A stretch of 64,000 nucleotides of DNA, from assembly GCA_905250115.1 (NCBI GenBank), contig CAJNOI010000068.1:158637-222636 (forward strand), in the 5' to 3' direction. The notes below the pieces were generated by a model that saw nothing but the letters and a program-made list of their open reading frames with translations, had not been told where the DNA came from and did not search any database. Positions 44,713 to 55,873 of the stretch are shown piece after piece. A program made the position numbers and the translations under genes. How positions within the stretch are numbered: the stretch's first letter is position 1; every line of letters begins with the position of its first letter. The DNA comes from Adineta steineri (taxonomy: Eukaryota > Rotifera > Eurotatoria > Adinetida > Adinetidae).

Positions 44713-46381
44713 GATTTTATTTAACCAACATTCATTTTCATCTCAGCCCAATAAACAAATATTAAAAATATATTGGGGTTCGATTTCATCAAATAATCTT
44801 CGCAAAAAAACATCATTTCATTTAATAAAAAAGTTTAAGTCATACGAATTTAGATAATAACAACAAGTGGTTTTTTTCCAAAATTAGAAAAATTTCTATT
44901 GAATGGAATGTTCCGATATGAAATAAAAATGAATATAATTATCAAATTCCACCAAATAGATGTGAATCTTTATTATTTCTGCTAAACGATACTTTGTCTC
45001 TAACTGTATCATAGCTGATTGCTTAACTACTTATTTATTATATTCATATCAACAGAAAATCTTTCTTCTCATCAAGGACTACTCACAATGGAGAGGTGTG
45101 TACTGATAAATAAAATGACTGATCCTACTCAGATCAAATGATTACTTCCATAAAGAAACTAACAAATTTAAAATATGAAATGATGATAGCGAACCGGGTC
45201 TAGGATATTGGATGTCTCAGTGAGTTTTCTTTATAGAATCCCATTTTCTAAGCAAAATCATATTTTCGATTTTCAACTTGGAACTTTGAATCGATGAAGA
45301 TCTCAATAAAACTAACTAATAGAAAAAAATTTAAATTGTTGAACAATCTTTCCTCGAAATATTGATGTTTTTCTTTAGAATCATAATATCTTGAGATATT
45401 AATAACTCGATCAAAGATTCCTCAAAAGTTTTGAATTTTTCTTTATAAGCTAGTCTGATAGAGACCTTCAATCATATGATTTTGTTCGGGAAGTGACGTT
45501 CTGTGGAGAACATCCATTGAAAAATCCAATATCTCAGTCCCGACTTGTAATCAGCATTTCATATTTTAAAGTAGTTGGTTTCTTAATGAAAATGATCATT
45601 CACTAAAAAATGCTCAGTCATGTCGTTTATCAGTACATATTCTTACATTGGCAAATCAATTTGAAGAAAATTTTTGTCCGATTATTGACAATTAATTCTG
45701 ATGCATTCACGAAGACTTTTTAGATTATAGAAGAATAGTAGTTTTATGAACTTGTTTTCCTCAAATCTTATCTTGTGAGCAGGTGACGTTGAGGGCGTGG
45801 GTCAGTGATGAACGGAGTGACCACCTCCACACCTACACCTCAAGATGGATACATAACTTTTTTTGCCATTGTATGAAAAATAAAATGACATAAAATTCTA
45901 GGATAGAGAATGATCGTAGCGAGAGTTTAAGTTTTCTGCCATAGTTCGTCTGGCATTTTGAACTGATGCGCATTCTTAGGATAATAGATTCTTTAAAAAA
46001 ATCATATGCGGTCACTTTAATATTGATCACATTAGATGCAGTTTTTTACGCTACATCGACTGAGCATATCTTCAAACTAATCTCGACGAAAAAGAGCTGG
46101 ATTTACCGAAAAATCGAGTAATTTGTGGCATACAAAGAAATTTTAAAAAAATTGAATTTTTGGTATAGTTTTTTGAAAATACTGTCTGAAGAAAAGCGTC
46201 TAAACTTTTTCTGACAAAGGCAGTTTTGTAGAGCTCAGCCAGATGTATCGACTCATGTAAGTAAAAATACCAAGGCAAAAAAGTTTTAATCAACTATTGC
46301 ATTAATTCCACCTCATCGAGTAATCTTTCTTTATTTCAAAGCATATTCGAATGCTAATTCACAAAACTCTTTTGTTTCGTA
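44713..46381. other. intergenic with palindrome copy 14
   Basis: No gene was recognised. A short open stretch just after 44720 (FNQHSFSSQPNKQILKIYW) may be relic coding sequence. The palindrome lies at 45790-45848. Confidence 0.35.
45790..45848. repeat. telomere-like palindrome, copy 14 (diverged)
   Basis: TTGAGGGCGTGGGTCAGTG faces CCACCTCCACACCTACACCTCAAG. An inner GGTCAGTGATGAACGGAGTGACC also pairs partly. Confidence 0.65.
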
Positions 46382-49300
46382 TCATAACATGATAATTAAA
46401 TTAATTTTTTTGTCTGCTAATTTCTTAAGCTCTTGTTTCCAATAAGCTCCAATTTGATTCAAGCGGAGGTCGAGTGTAGTGAGTATCTGTATGAAAGAAG
46501 AAAGATGAATATTATAGAGATGAGAACAGAAGAGATTATTCGTTTGTCTCACTGTGTTCTTTTGTAATGCTTCACCAAGATATTGTGCACCTTTGTCGCC
46601 GATTTGATTGAAGGGGAGGGAGAGTGTGGTGAGTATCTGTATGAAAGAAGAAAGATGAATATGATGAGGATAAGAAGAGATTATTTTTTTTTGTCTCACT
46701 GTGTTCTTTTGTAATGCTTCACCAAGATATTGTGCACCTTTGTCTCCGATTTGATTCAAGCGGAGGTCGAGTGTGGTGAGTACCTGTATGAAAGAACAAA
46801 GATGAATATGATGAGGATAAGAAGAGATTATTTTTTTTTGTCTCACTGTGTTCTTTTGCAATGCTTCACCAAGATATTGTGCACCTATAGCTCCGATTCG
46901 ATTCGTGGAGAGGTCGAGTGTGGTGAGTATCTGTATGAAAAAAGACAGGTGAATATGATGGATATAACTAGAAATTGTTGTTTTGTCTCACTGTGTTCTT
47001 TTGTAATACTTCACCAAGATATTGTGCTCCTTCGTCTCCGATTTGATTGTCGGAGAGGTAGAGTGTGGTGAGTACCTGTATGAAAGAAGACAGATGAATA
47101 TGATGAGGATAGGAAGAGATTGTTCTTTTGTCTCACTGTGTTCTTTTGTAATGCTTCACCAAGATATTGTGCTCCTTTGTCTCCGATTTTATTATAGGAG
47201 AGGCGGAGTGTGGTGAGTATCTGTGTGAAAAAAGACAGATGAATATTATATAGATAAGAAGAGATTGTTGTTTTGTCTCACTGTGTTCTTTTGTAATGCT
47301 TCACCAAGATATTGTACACCTTTGTCTTCGATTTTATTACCAGAGAGGTAGAGTTCGGTGAGTATCTATATAAAAGAAGGAAGATGAATATGATGGAGAT
47401 AATAAGAGATTGTTCTTTGGTCTCACTGTGTTGTTCTGTAATGCTTCACCAAGATATTGTGCACCTTCAGCTCCGATTTGATTCCAGGAGAGGTGGAGTG
47501 TGGTGAGCATCTGTATGAAAGAAAACAGATGAATATTATAGAGATAAGATGAGATTGTTCTTTTATCCCACTGCGTTCTTTTGCAATGCTTCACCAAGGT
47601 ATTGTGCACCTTCAGCTCCGATTTGATTCGAGGAGAGGTGGAGTTCGGTGAGTGTCTGTAGGAAAGAAGACAGATTGATATGACAGAGATAAGAAGAGTT
47701 TGTTCTATTGTCTTACTGTATTCTTTTGTAATGCTTCACCAAGATACTGTGCACCTTCAGCTCCGATTTGATTCGAGGAGAGGTCGAGTGTAGTGAGTAT
47801 CTGTATGAAAGAAGAAAGATGAATATGATGGAGATAATAAGAGATTGTTGTTTTGTCTCACTGTGTTCTTTTGTAATGCTTCACCAAGATATTGTGCACC
47901 TTTGTCTCCGATTCGATTATGGGAGAGGTCGAGTGTGGTGAGTACCTGTATGAAATAAGACAGATGAATACGGTCGCTCGGAAGAATTTTCGAACGGAAG
48001 CGTAGTATTGAGCGGATTTTTTGTCCACCACGATTCTACGCTATGAAACCGCGGTATAATCTAGAGGTTGGATGTGGGTGTATTTTGGACACAATATCGA
48101 AAACTACACTCATACTCACAGCCTCGTTCATAATGGTTTCTATCTTGTTTGTCTACTTGAAGTGAACAACGATGCCTGTCGATTTTAAAATCTAATAATG
48201 TGTTATTTGATACGGTTTCTTTGAATGAAACTATGCAACTATTTAAAAGAGAATGAAGTTCAAGAATTTCATGTTCATATCTATCAATCGTATGTGTATT
48301 TTGACGAACTCGTCGAAATTTTTGATAAAAACAATAGTGGGTTTAAGGTTTAAGGCAAGGCTTTTCGGCTCCCCTTCCATCCCTCCTTACATAATTCAGC
48401 AACCTAAATTAAAGGAGATTGGCTACATTTGCATAGTAATAACAGCTATAAATACATTATTATTTTGATAAAGTCAAATATCTGTCTGCCCTCATTTCTA
48501 TCATGGCAACCGGAGTGCGGATGTGAGGGCTAATCTATGGTGAGTTATAAGTTTCCATAGTAGGAGCAGGAGATCATAGCTTGTTGACATGTTTTTTACA
48601 GTGGAAATGATAGTCAGAGCTCAAGTAAAACACATTCACAATGATCGAGAAAGAGGAGAGAGATCAGGAAGAAAATGTTTCTATTAACAAGAAGGAGTAT
48701 TTCAGGAATAATATCCTGCTGGATTCTAAGAATGTGCAACACCTCCCGAATCATTCAATGAAATTCAGATTTCTATAATAAATTACAACTGGTTTGAATA
48801 GTGTGGATTCCATAATGCTTAATGTACCAAAATAATCCTTTTGTAGACATCAGTTAGTGTAACGATACCATCATTGTAGTATTAGAGACAGAACAGGAAC
48901 GATGCGAATAATATGAACTATTTAATATCACTGTTTCTGTATTTATCGATATGCACATAAGCATCTTGAGAGCTGTCGTGAATTAAATGGATATATATAT
49001 AAACGACCTAACAGCCGGCGCAATCAAAGATAAGAAAAATGATAATAATAAATTAAAAAAACGAAAATACATGACAAACGAATAGCAACAAAGACCTAAG
49101 AAAGAGAGTGCTAGTCAAAACAAATAAGCTAAAAAAATTATTTATCCAAAATACAGAAATAAATAAGGCGAGCGATTTACTAACAAATTATTACTAATTG
49201 AAGAGCAATCATCAGCGGTCAGAATTTTGTGGCTGAAACCATTTTTAATATGAGAATAATGTCTTACAGGACGATATATGACTTCCAAATGTTTATCTCA

Positions 49301-52300
49301 GGAGACTGAACCCATTTTTATGAATTTCTAACTAAACTGAATAAGTCTAGAAATGAGTTTGATTTAACAGTCGAATCGTATCAAATTTTATATCAGTCAT
49401 ACTAGCAAAATCCAATTAATAAAACCAGTCAAGAATGTAGCGCTCTGACTACGATCATTTTTCCGGTAATTGACCTAATTCATTATCGCAATTTGGAACA
49501 TGGAAAATAACATTGATCTTGATTTGATGAGTTTCCGAATTGCGATCATTTTTATTAATTAGTTATTGTAGCATTAGATTGAGTTATATTCTATTAATGA
49601 TATAAATATAGTGATGCATGAGTTTAACTCATGCTATGTTTTGAAAGATGAACAATAACTTTTCCTGATCAACAACTGAACGAGGTAGCAAAGCCATCTT
49701 AAATAATATGGACTAAAAGGTGTGAATCAGAATGGTACGTTAACTTATGTCTGTACTTTCAAATCTTGTATTCGAGTCATCACTCCAAAAAAAATGATTT
49801 CAACCATAACTGTTGGTTACTTCATAATTAAAAAGTCGTGGCAATTTCGAAACGCTACGAAAATAAGATGAACATTATTTTCTACGTTCGACATTGCCCT
49901 ACCACTTCTCTCCTAATTGGCTTAATTTGTGGTGGCAATCCGGATATAACCGAATTTCTCATATCTTTTCTTTGTCATTACATTTCTCAAGTTCCTAAAT
50001 TCGAATAAAAGTTATTGATTAAAAGAACAAATATTCGCAAAGAATAGTTAAGAAAAATTTCATACAAGCAGATGTTTGTGTTTATTAATTAACACATAAC
50101 ACTTATTTTAACAATATTATTTTACATTTCCTATGGAGCATACCACTAATTTTTCTCTTCTACTCAACAACAAAGAAATACAACACTACTGACCTTATTA
50201 TTTTTCAGGAGATAATAAGCCACAATTTCCATATCATGGTTTGTTAAGTTGTTAGATTCCAGGTTTATATTTGACGAATTCTTGTTGTCATTGATTATTT
50301 CTTCAAGTTCTGTGTATTTGTATGTCGGTGGTTGTGATAATAAACTTGTTCTCTTAGGTTCTAAAAAATCGACACAAAAGTAGAAGTAATTACTAAAAAT
50401 ATATGCATAAATAGGGTATCTTTTGATACTGCTTTTAAGCTAAATCTTTTAACAGAATCTGTTTAATATTATTTGCAAAATAATTTAGTTTTAACATTGC
50501 AAATATACATATCTCAATGAAAATAAATAAAGCAAATTGAGGGTATGTATGGGTGCTAGTGTTTGTGTTATATTCTTACTACACCCACACCCACACCCAC
50601 ACCCTCAACGAAACACGCTGAGTCGAATGACATTTGACTGAGTGTTCGAGCTATCTGTCTCACCACATAACTGAAAAGGTTGTTAACGAAATCGCTGCGG
50701 GATTAAAATGTGAAAGACGATATAGTTGTTATCTCGCCCTACAGGATTAAATTGGCTACATGTATGATGAATAGCTTTTCCTTTCACTCCATGATGTCAA
50801 GATGAAGGAACACGAAGAAATAGTTCGTGTACTATGAAGTATTCCCTTTGACATATTGGCATTTCTAACGAAATGAAAGAGAGAAAATGAGAATCACTCA
50901 ATACTCATTGTTTCTTGTACTCTTCAGTCTATCTTCATCTACCATGATAAAATGGTGCAGTTAGAGTGCTAATTAAGGTCTGTGAAGGAACATCACAGTT
51001 TTTACCTTTAAAACTGTAACATCCTCTTTCAGGTATTATGCCATAAAATACTGTCGAATGTCACAATGTTACGTTTGGACAAGCTGTTATATAAACATCC
51101 GGACCTCAGATGATACACTTCGGCTAAATAAAAAACCGATATTTCAAAGTTTTCAACATATTTTGCAGTAGATAATGTGAAACGAATTCTCTTTCTAACA
51201 GCTATAGAAAAGGCGAATCACTTAGTTACTACTTACCGATTGATGTTGTTGCTGGTGTGGTTGTTGTAGTTGTAGTTGTAGTTGTAGTTGTAGTTGTAGT
51301 TGTTACTGGTGTGGTGGTTGCTAGTGTGGTGATTGGTGGTGTGGTTGTTGTAGCTGGTGTCGTTGTTGTTGATAGTGTGGTTGTTCTTGTTGTTGTTGCT
51401 GGTAGTGTAGTGATTGGTGGTGTGTTTATTGTAGCTGGTGTCGTCGTTGTTGATGGTGTGGTTGTTCTTGTTGCTGGTAGTGTGGTGATTGCTGATTTAG
51501 TTGTTATTGCTGTTGTGGTGGCTGCTAGTTTAGTTGTTATTGCCGTTGTTCGTGTGGTATTTGATAATGATGAGCGTGAGTTTGGTGATAGTATTAGCTG
51601 TGATCCTACAAAAATAATTTAAAAGTAGAAGAGAAGCATTCGATGACTTTTTACGCAGAAGTATATTCTTATCGATCTACTACCTCAAACAAACGGTTCA
51701 GTGCTTGACTCACTGATTTCTTCCATGTATGATTATTTTTTCCGACTCGACATGTATTCGACAGATATAAGTCAAAGCCGATCGGTAATATGCAGCATTC
51801 TAACTGAGAGAGTCATCTCGAAAACAACCTCTTCGCATCGTTATATATTCCCCGCATATTTGAAAACGTGATCATTCTATTCAAAAAAATCTTAGGACTT
51901 CACTATCAACACAATACAAGTGATTTTTGATCGTCAACCAAAACATACACGCTTTAGACAAATTTTATAGAAAAGCACAAACTAAAAACTGTGTGTATCT
52001 ATAAAGTCTTCTAGTAATCGGATATCTAAAATGATTTTTCACCTTTGAGACAAACCTTTTCGAAAGGTCTTATATAAAATAAATTACGCAAGCAGTCTAA
52101 GTCACCGTAAGAGCGTGTTTGTGAGATTTAACGTTTCATATGTAGTGCAAATTTTTTAGTTCACGAAAACAGAAGTGTTTAACTATTTTAAGAGACACTC
52201 ACTTCATCGAATTTCATTAAACTAAAGTAGGCTTTGTACGAATACTGCAAACGATTTTGATTTTTCGAAACTTAAAAAAAGGTTGCTGCCATACTGCGAA

Positions 52301-53967
52301 ATTCTAAACAGTCAGTAAAATGCCTAAATTTGACGTATGTTGCAGACGAAAAACATATCAATCTGTGTCAATGGTTTGCTAGAGTGGCCGCTCAAATGAT
52401 AGTGGGTCAAAAATTTCAGTTTGTTACATGCAAAATGATGGTATGCAGTTATCCTTTCAACGATGTTGACGAAAACAATTACGAAGGACATTTCAAAAAG
52501 GCATGAAGTGAGAATCCACCCATTTTAATGATGCTTAAAATGGCACCACTGCACTGGAAATTTTAATCGCGTCGAGATTATGCTGAAATATTTACCTGCT
52601 GATAAGATAGTGCTGACATCACTAGTGTTCTGCCATGCAGGCGTTGTTGTGGGTCCTTTACTTATTGTTGGAGAGTTTCGGACAAGAAGCATCAAAAAAA
52701 GTAGTATCATACTTAAAATCACAAGCAAAACTGATAATAATAATCTGTTGATGCTAAAACACTTGTGTTGTTTGCTTTTTTCAATCGAATCTTCACATTC
52801 TTCTAATTCAATCTCAATTGAAATGGGTGCTGTAGAATTCTTGGAGTCATTTCGTTTAATTGCTACTACTTTAAAAACGGTAAACGGAAGAATCAAAACT
52901 TCTTTTTCATCTAAGTTCATAGATAATGTTTGAATGTCAATAGCTGTTGCGTTTTGTTTGATTAAATATCGACAGACACAAGAATATTGTAATGCACAAT
53001 GACGCTTAGGAGTATACCTCATGTTTGGCTGTTGTCCTTCACCAGCAAACATTTCCGCTACTCGACGATCGAGAGATGTGGATATAAACGAACGATTTAA
53101 CATATGCTGATTTAACTTGTATTGATCTAAATCATTTTGTGTTACTACCATACCACGATAACATAAACCTCGATATTGATATCGAGATACATCTGGATGA
53201 TGAATTAAAAGTGTAACAATATGAGCAAGACAATTAACAAGACGATATGTTGGTAGGAAAAGTTTCGATTCATCAAAATAGTCTAGTATATACATAGCCA
53301 AGTGTCTGTTTAATACCTTGTGAAAACCACTGGTTAATGTATACGCTTTGATAAAATATGTTAAATAATCTTTTTCTTCTATAGCTCCTTTAAAATATCC
53401 TTCAAGAGTTTTGATCTGCTCAGAAGTCACTCTATCTTCCGGATTGCTAGTGTCACTGCTGAGATTCAACAGGTAATCATTTAAATAGTAATGAATAAAT
53501 TCAGCAATTAATTTTGATAGTAACGTATGATTGTCGTAGGTTTTATACACATCGATAATTTGACGGAATCTACGTCTCTTATCAAGAAGATCGTTCCCAA
53601 CTAGGGACCATTCAATATAATCATAATCATTGTTGGAAAATAGATCTCGTTGTTCGAGAAATAATTGTTTTATACTATCTGTATGAGCTTCTTCGTAGGG
53701 TGTTAAATTATGCCTTAAATTTCGTATTGAACGTAGGGCGCCATAGTCTAATAGAATCTGTACCACATCTCGATGTCCATAATAACATGCCACATGCAAG
53801 CATGTTGAACCAGTCGAAGTTTGAATCTGATTTATAATGTTTTTATTGCCAATAAATGGTATTATTTTTCGAATTTTTTCGACTTCATTTTTCCTACATA
53901 AATCGTATAATGAATCATCGATGTTTGGTTCATCACTGCCAGGAACTGGTGACCATGTTGTTATCAT
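46382..53967 (-). CDS. ankyrin / ADP-ribosyltransferase / TM / Thr-rich stalk / LRR receptor-like protein
   Basis: Fourteen exons: 53967-52596, 51605-51237, 50360-50194, ten 84-nt exons (47945-47862, 47800-47717, 47655-47572, 47510-47427, 47365-47282, 47220-47137, 47075-46992, 46930-46847, 46783-46700, 46636-46553) and 46486-46382. They total 2853 nt, 950 aa, with consistent phases. Residues 17-110 hold ankyrin-like repeats (TCLHVACYYGHRDVVQILL). Residues about 130-380 are an arginine-type ART with R271 (CYRG), S296-T-S298 and E354-K-E356. There is no signal peptide. A helix (409-429) follows basic residues, so the N-terminal enzyme should be cytosolic and the rest outside. Residues 459-581 are Thr-rich. 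Residue 610 onward (NLESNNLTNHDMEIVAYYL) leads into ten 28-residue LRRs (LTTLDLSxNQIGxxGAQYL) and a cap. Inference: a receptor whose LRR ectodomain controls a cytoplasmic ART. The introns at 52595-51606 and 50193-47946 are the least certain joins. Confidence 0.8.
46487..47945 (-). repeat. 145-bp tandem array of LRR exon plus intron
   Basis: The upper exon ends fall at 47945, 47800, 47655, 47510, 47365, 47220, 47075 and 46930, exactly 145 bp apart, then 147, 147 and 150. Each unit is an 84-nt, phase-0 exon encoding one 28-residue LRR plus a 61-63-nt intron. Introns start GTGAGAC (once GTAAGAC, once GTGGGAT) and end in a pyrimidine tract before CAG. Introns are about as similar between units as exons, which implies recent unit duplication or gene conversion. 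All ten full units are free of stops. Confidence 0.92.
48066..48126. repeat. telomere-like palindrome, copy 15 (diverged, intronic)
   Basis: GGTTGGATGTGGGTGTAT faces ACTACACTCATACTCACAGCC. It lies inside the 2.2-kb intron of the ART-LRR gene. Confidence 0.55.
50537..50611. repeat. telomere-like palindrome, copy 16 (intronic)
   Basis: TTGAGGGTATGTATGGGTG faces four tandem CACACC units ending CACACCCTCAAC. The right arm is close to (CCCACA)n. It lies in the intron between the Thr-rich and pre-LRR exons of the ART-LRR gene. Confidence 0.8.
51261..51303. repeat. hexanucleotide repeat in coding sequence
   Basis: A TTGTAG hexamer repeats about six times (ACAACT-type codons on the coding strand), extending the poly-Thr stalk of the ART-LRR protein. 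Its length is likely to vary between alleles. Confidence 0.7.
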
Positions 53968-55212
53968 TATGAAGAAGACAAAGAATAGAACGTTGGACTA
54001 ATCTGAATATATTTTCCACGTGGTCTGTATAGTAATTCGTCTATAAATCATGTCAAACATCGCATCATCTTCGCTGCAGCAGTCTCAAAATTCAAGTCCA
54101 TCTGAAACAGAGTATAAATAGTTAGAGATATCGAAAAGCGAAATGTTCGTTGAAAACATGGGATAAGTTGGGATATTTGCTTCAAATAGCCTGATTCTAC
54201 AGATCCCACAGAAGAAATGTATGATTAGTTAAACGTAGGAGCTGAACAAATTCAGTTCGATAGGAACTGGTTGATAACAATCATCGTTTGGATATACCTT
54301 CCGGTGAGAGAACTTCACTAGATAATCAGAACGATATAGCATACTTGATCGTTTATATAACTCGAACTCTTGTAGTAAACCTTCTTTTTCGTATATTTGG
54401 CAGTGAGTCTAGTACATTTCAAACAAACAGTTGAATTTTTGACTTCGCCGAACATTCGACTTCCGTCGGATGACAGAAAACCACTTCTTAGAAGAAAAAT
54501 CTTTCTCTTGGATGAAACAATCGAAAAACTAATGATATATTCAGGTTTCGCAATTCTGAAAGTCTTTTGTCAACTACATCTGTTAAAGGCATCTCGGATG
54601 ATATTTTTTTATTTATTACGTCTGATCTAACACAGACATTGACACAAACTCTTTGTAGTTTTTTTCCTATGATCCTTTAATTAGTCAAGAGAACATTTTC
54701 ATCTGATCATCATCGAATAATGCTTATCAGATTCAAAATTCAGCTGTATAATGACATATATATTGTTAAAATGAAAATAGACCGTATGATCAATTTTCTT
54801 TTTGTTGTTGAATATCCGATGTTTTCGATCCGCCATTCCCGACTACTCAGCGTTGTATATTCTATTCCAAAGTCAAGAGAAAGTCTGATCTTCCTGGAGA
54901 TCGATGACTGTAAACGAAGTACCACATCCTAAGAAAATGATACTTTACTCTCAATATCTTAAGTATCAGCATTTTGAGAAAGGAATCTCAATATGGTATT
55001 TAAAGGGTATGAAAAGATGCCATCCATCCATCCATTCATCCTTCCGCTAGTCATCTTACTAAACGGCATGACTGATAATCTGATAAATACGATATATACG
55101 CTTGCATGAATAATCACGCTCATAACTTTATATACTACGAATCAAAATTTGTCTCGAAAGCCTTTCTCTTATATTATCAACTCAAGAACTAATCTCATAT
55201 TCGGATTCTCCA
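53968..55212. other. intergenic; 5' region of ART-LRR gene and unassigned sequence
   Basis: No gene was recognised. Part of it may be worn 5' sequence of the Penelope-like element that follows, but I could not read a reverse transcriptase. A CCAT repeat lies near 55021. Confidence 0.35.
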
Positions 55213-55560
55213 CCATCTATTACCTTGCAAGTTATTTATCAATATGATTGTCAAAATTGCAAAAAATCTTATATAGGACAAACCTCAAGAAATGTCGAAT
55301 AAAGAAAATGTGAACATCAGAATGTGTTAAAAGGAATAGGAATATCTAATATTGCAGAACATTGTATACAATATAAACACAAAAATGACTGGAACCATAA
55401 AATATTAGCTACAGAATCCAGTGATACTGAAAGAGTAATAAAATAAAGCTTATTAATGAATAATATACAAGGGAAATCTGATCACATTATATATTCGCAA
55501 GAAAAAGCTATGACTTAAATGTTTTCAAATGAACTTGGGATCATTCTTGAGAGCAAATAA
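55213..55560 (+). mobile_element. Penelope-like retroelement relic (GIY-YIG endonuclease end)
   Basis: One frame reads LQVIYQYDCQNCKKSYIGQT, i.e. a VIY...YIG core with a CxxC, followed by SRNVE, a TAA stop, RKCEHQN, then SNIAEHCIQYKHKNDWNHK and ESSDTERVIK with another TAA. This order (GIY-YIG, Arg, HxxxN/AEH and a late E-x5-R-x-IKE block) matches the endonuclease domain at the C-terminus of Penelope-like elements. The two stops and the lack of a readable reverse transcriptase upstream show a dead, 5'-truncated copy. Confidence 0.7.
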
Positions 55561-55690
55561 AATTTAACAAATTTATTAAGTAATTAGCCTTTCTCTTTCT
55601 TTCTTTCTCTCATCTAATTACAACAAAAGATGTCATACTATATATAAATATATGTAGTTGTCCTTTTCCATATAACTTCGTTTTATTTTC

Positions 55691-55726
55691 ACTGACAAAG
55701 ATAACACTAGTTGTCGAAACATCGGA
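55691..55726 (+). ncRNA. possible hammerhead-ribozyme-like relic 1
   Basis: CTGACAAAGATAACACTAG followed by TTGTCGAAAC: GACAA can pair with TTGTC, followed by the GAAA core. The CUGANGA box is imperfect. It lies downstream of the Penelope-like relic, where such elements are known to carry hammerhead motifs. Confidence 0.3.
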
Positions 55727-55837
55727 GTAATAAAATATGATCTATTCGATATTCTTTTCTTTACTATTTATGTAGAGATTCGAGTGTAATATATAAAATG
55801 TGTTATTATAATCTAGTTTCTAATTTTCATCAATAAA

Positions 55838-55873
55838 GTCTGAAGAAGATGGCATTGCTAGTCGAAACGTCAC
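55838..55873 (+). ncRNA. possible hammerhead-ribozyme-like relic 2
   Basis: CTGAAGA fits the CUGANGA core and GTCGAAACGTC supplies GAAA and the start of the next stem, with about 17 nt between them. Pairing of the intervening stem is poor by eye. It is similar in layout to the motif 150 bp upstream, suggesting repeated ends of the same element. Confidence 0.35.

Noticed and set aside
46730..47506. Open frames on the plus strand across the LRR array
   Set aside because: They are antisense shadows of the repeated LRR exons and introns; the minus strand gives conserved 28-residue repeats and splice sites.
46382..47990. LRR array as a 5'-truncated pseudogene
   Set aside because: First impression, because no start lies near 48 kb. 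The exon at 50360-50194 (VAYYLLKNNK) joins in phase to the first LRR and in turn to the Thr-rich and ART exons, so the array belongs to a complete gene.
51257..51622. Plus-strand Val-rich frame
   Set aside because: It is the complement of the Thr-rich exon (ACA/ACT/ACC codons); poly-Val here has no biological sense.
54397..54630. 77-codon frame on the plus strand before the Penelope-like relic
   Set aside because: It does not show reverse-transcriptase motifs, and nothing else supports it as coding.
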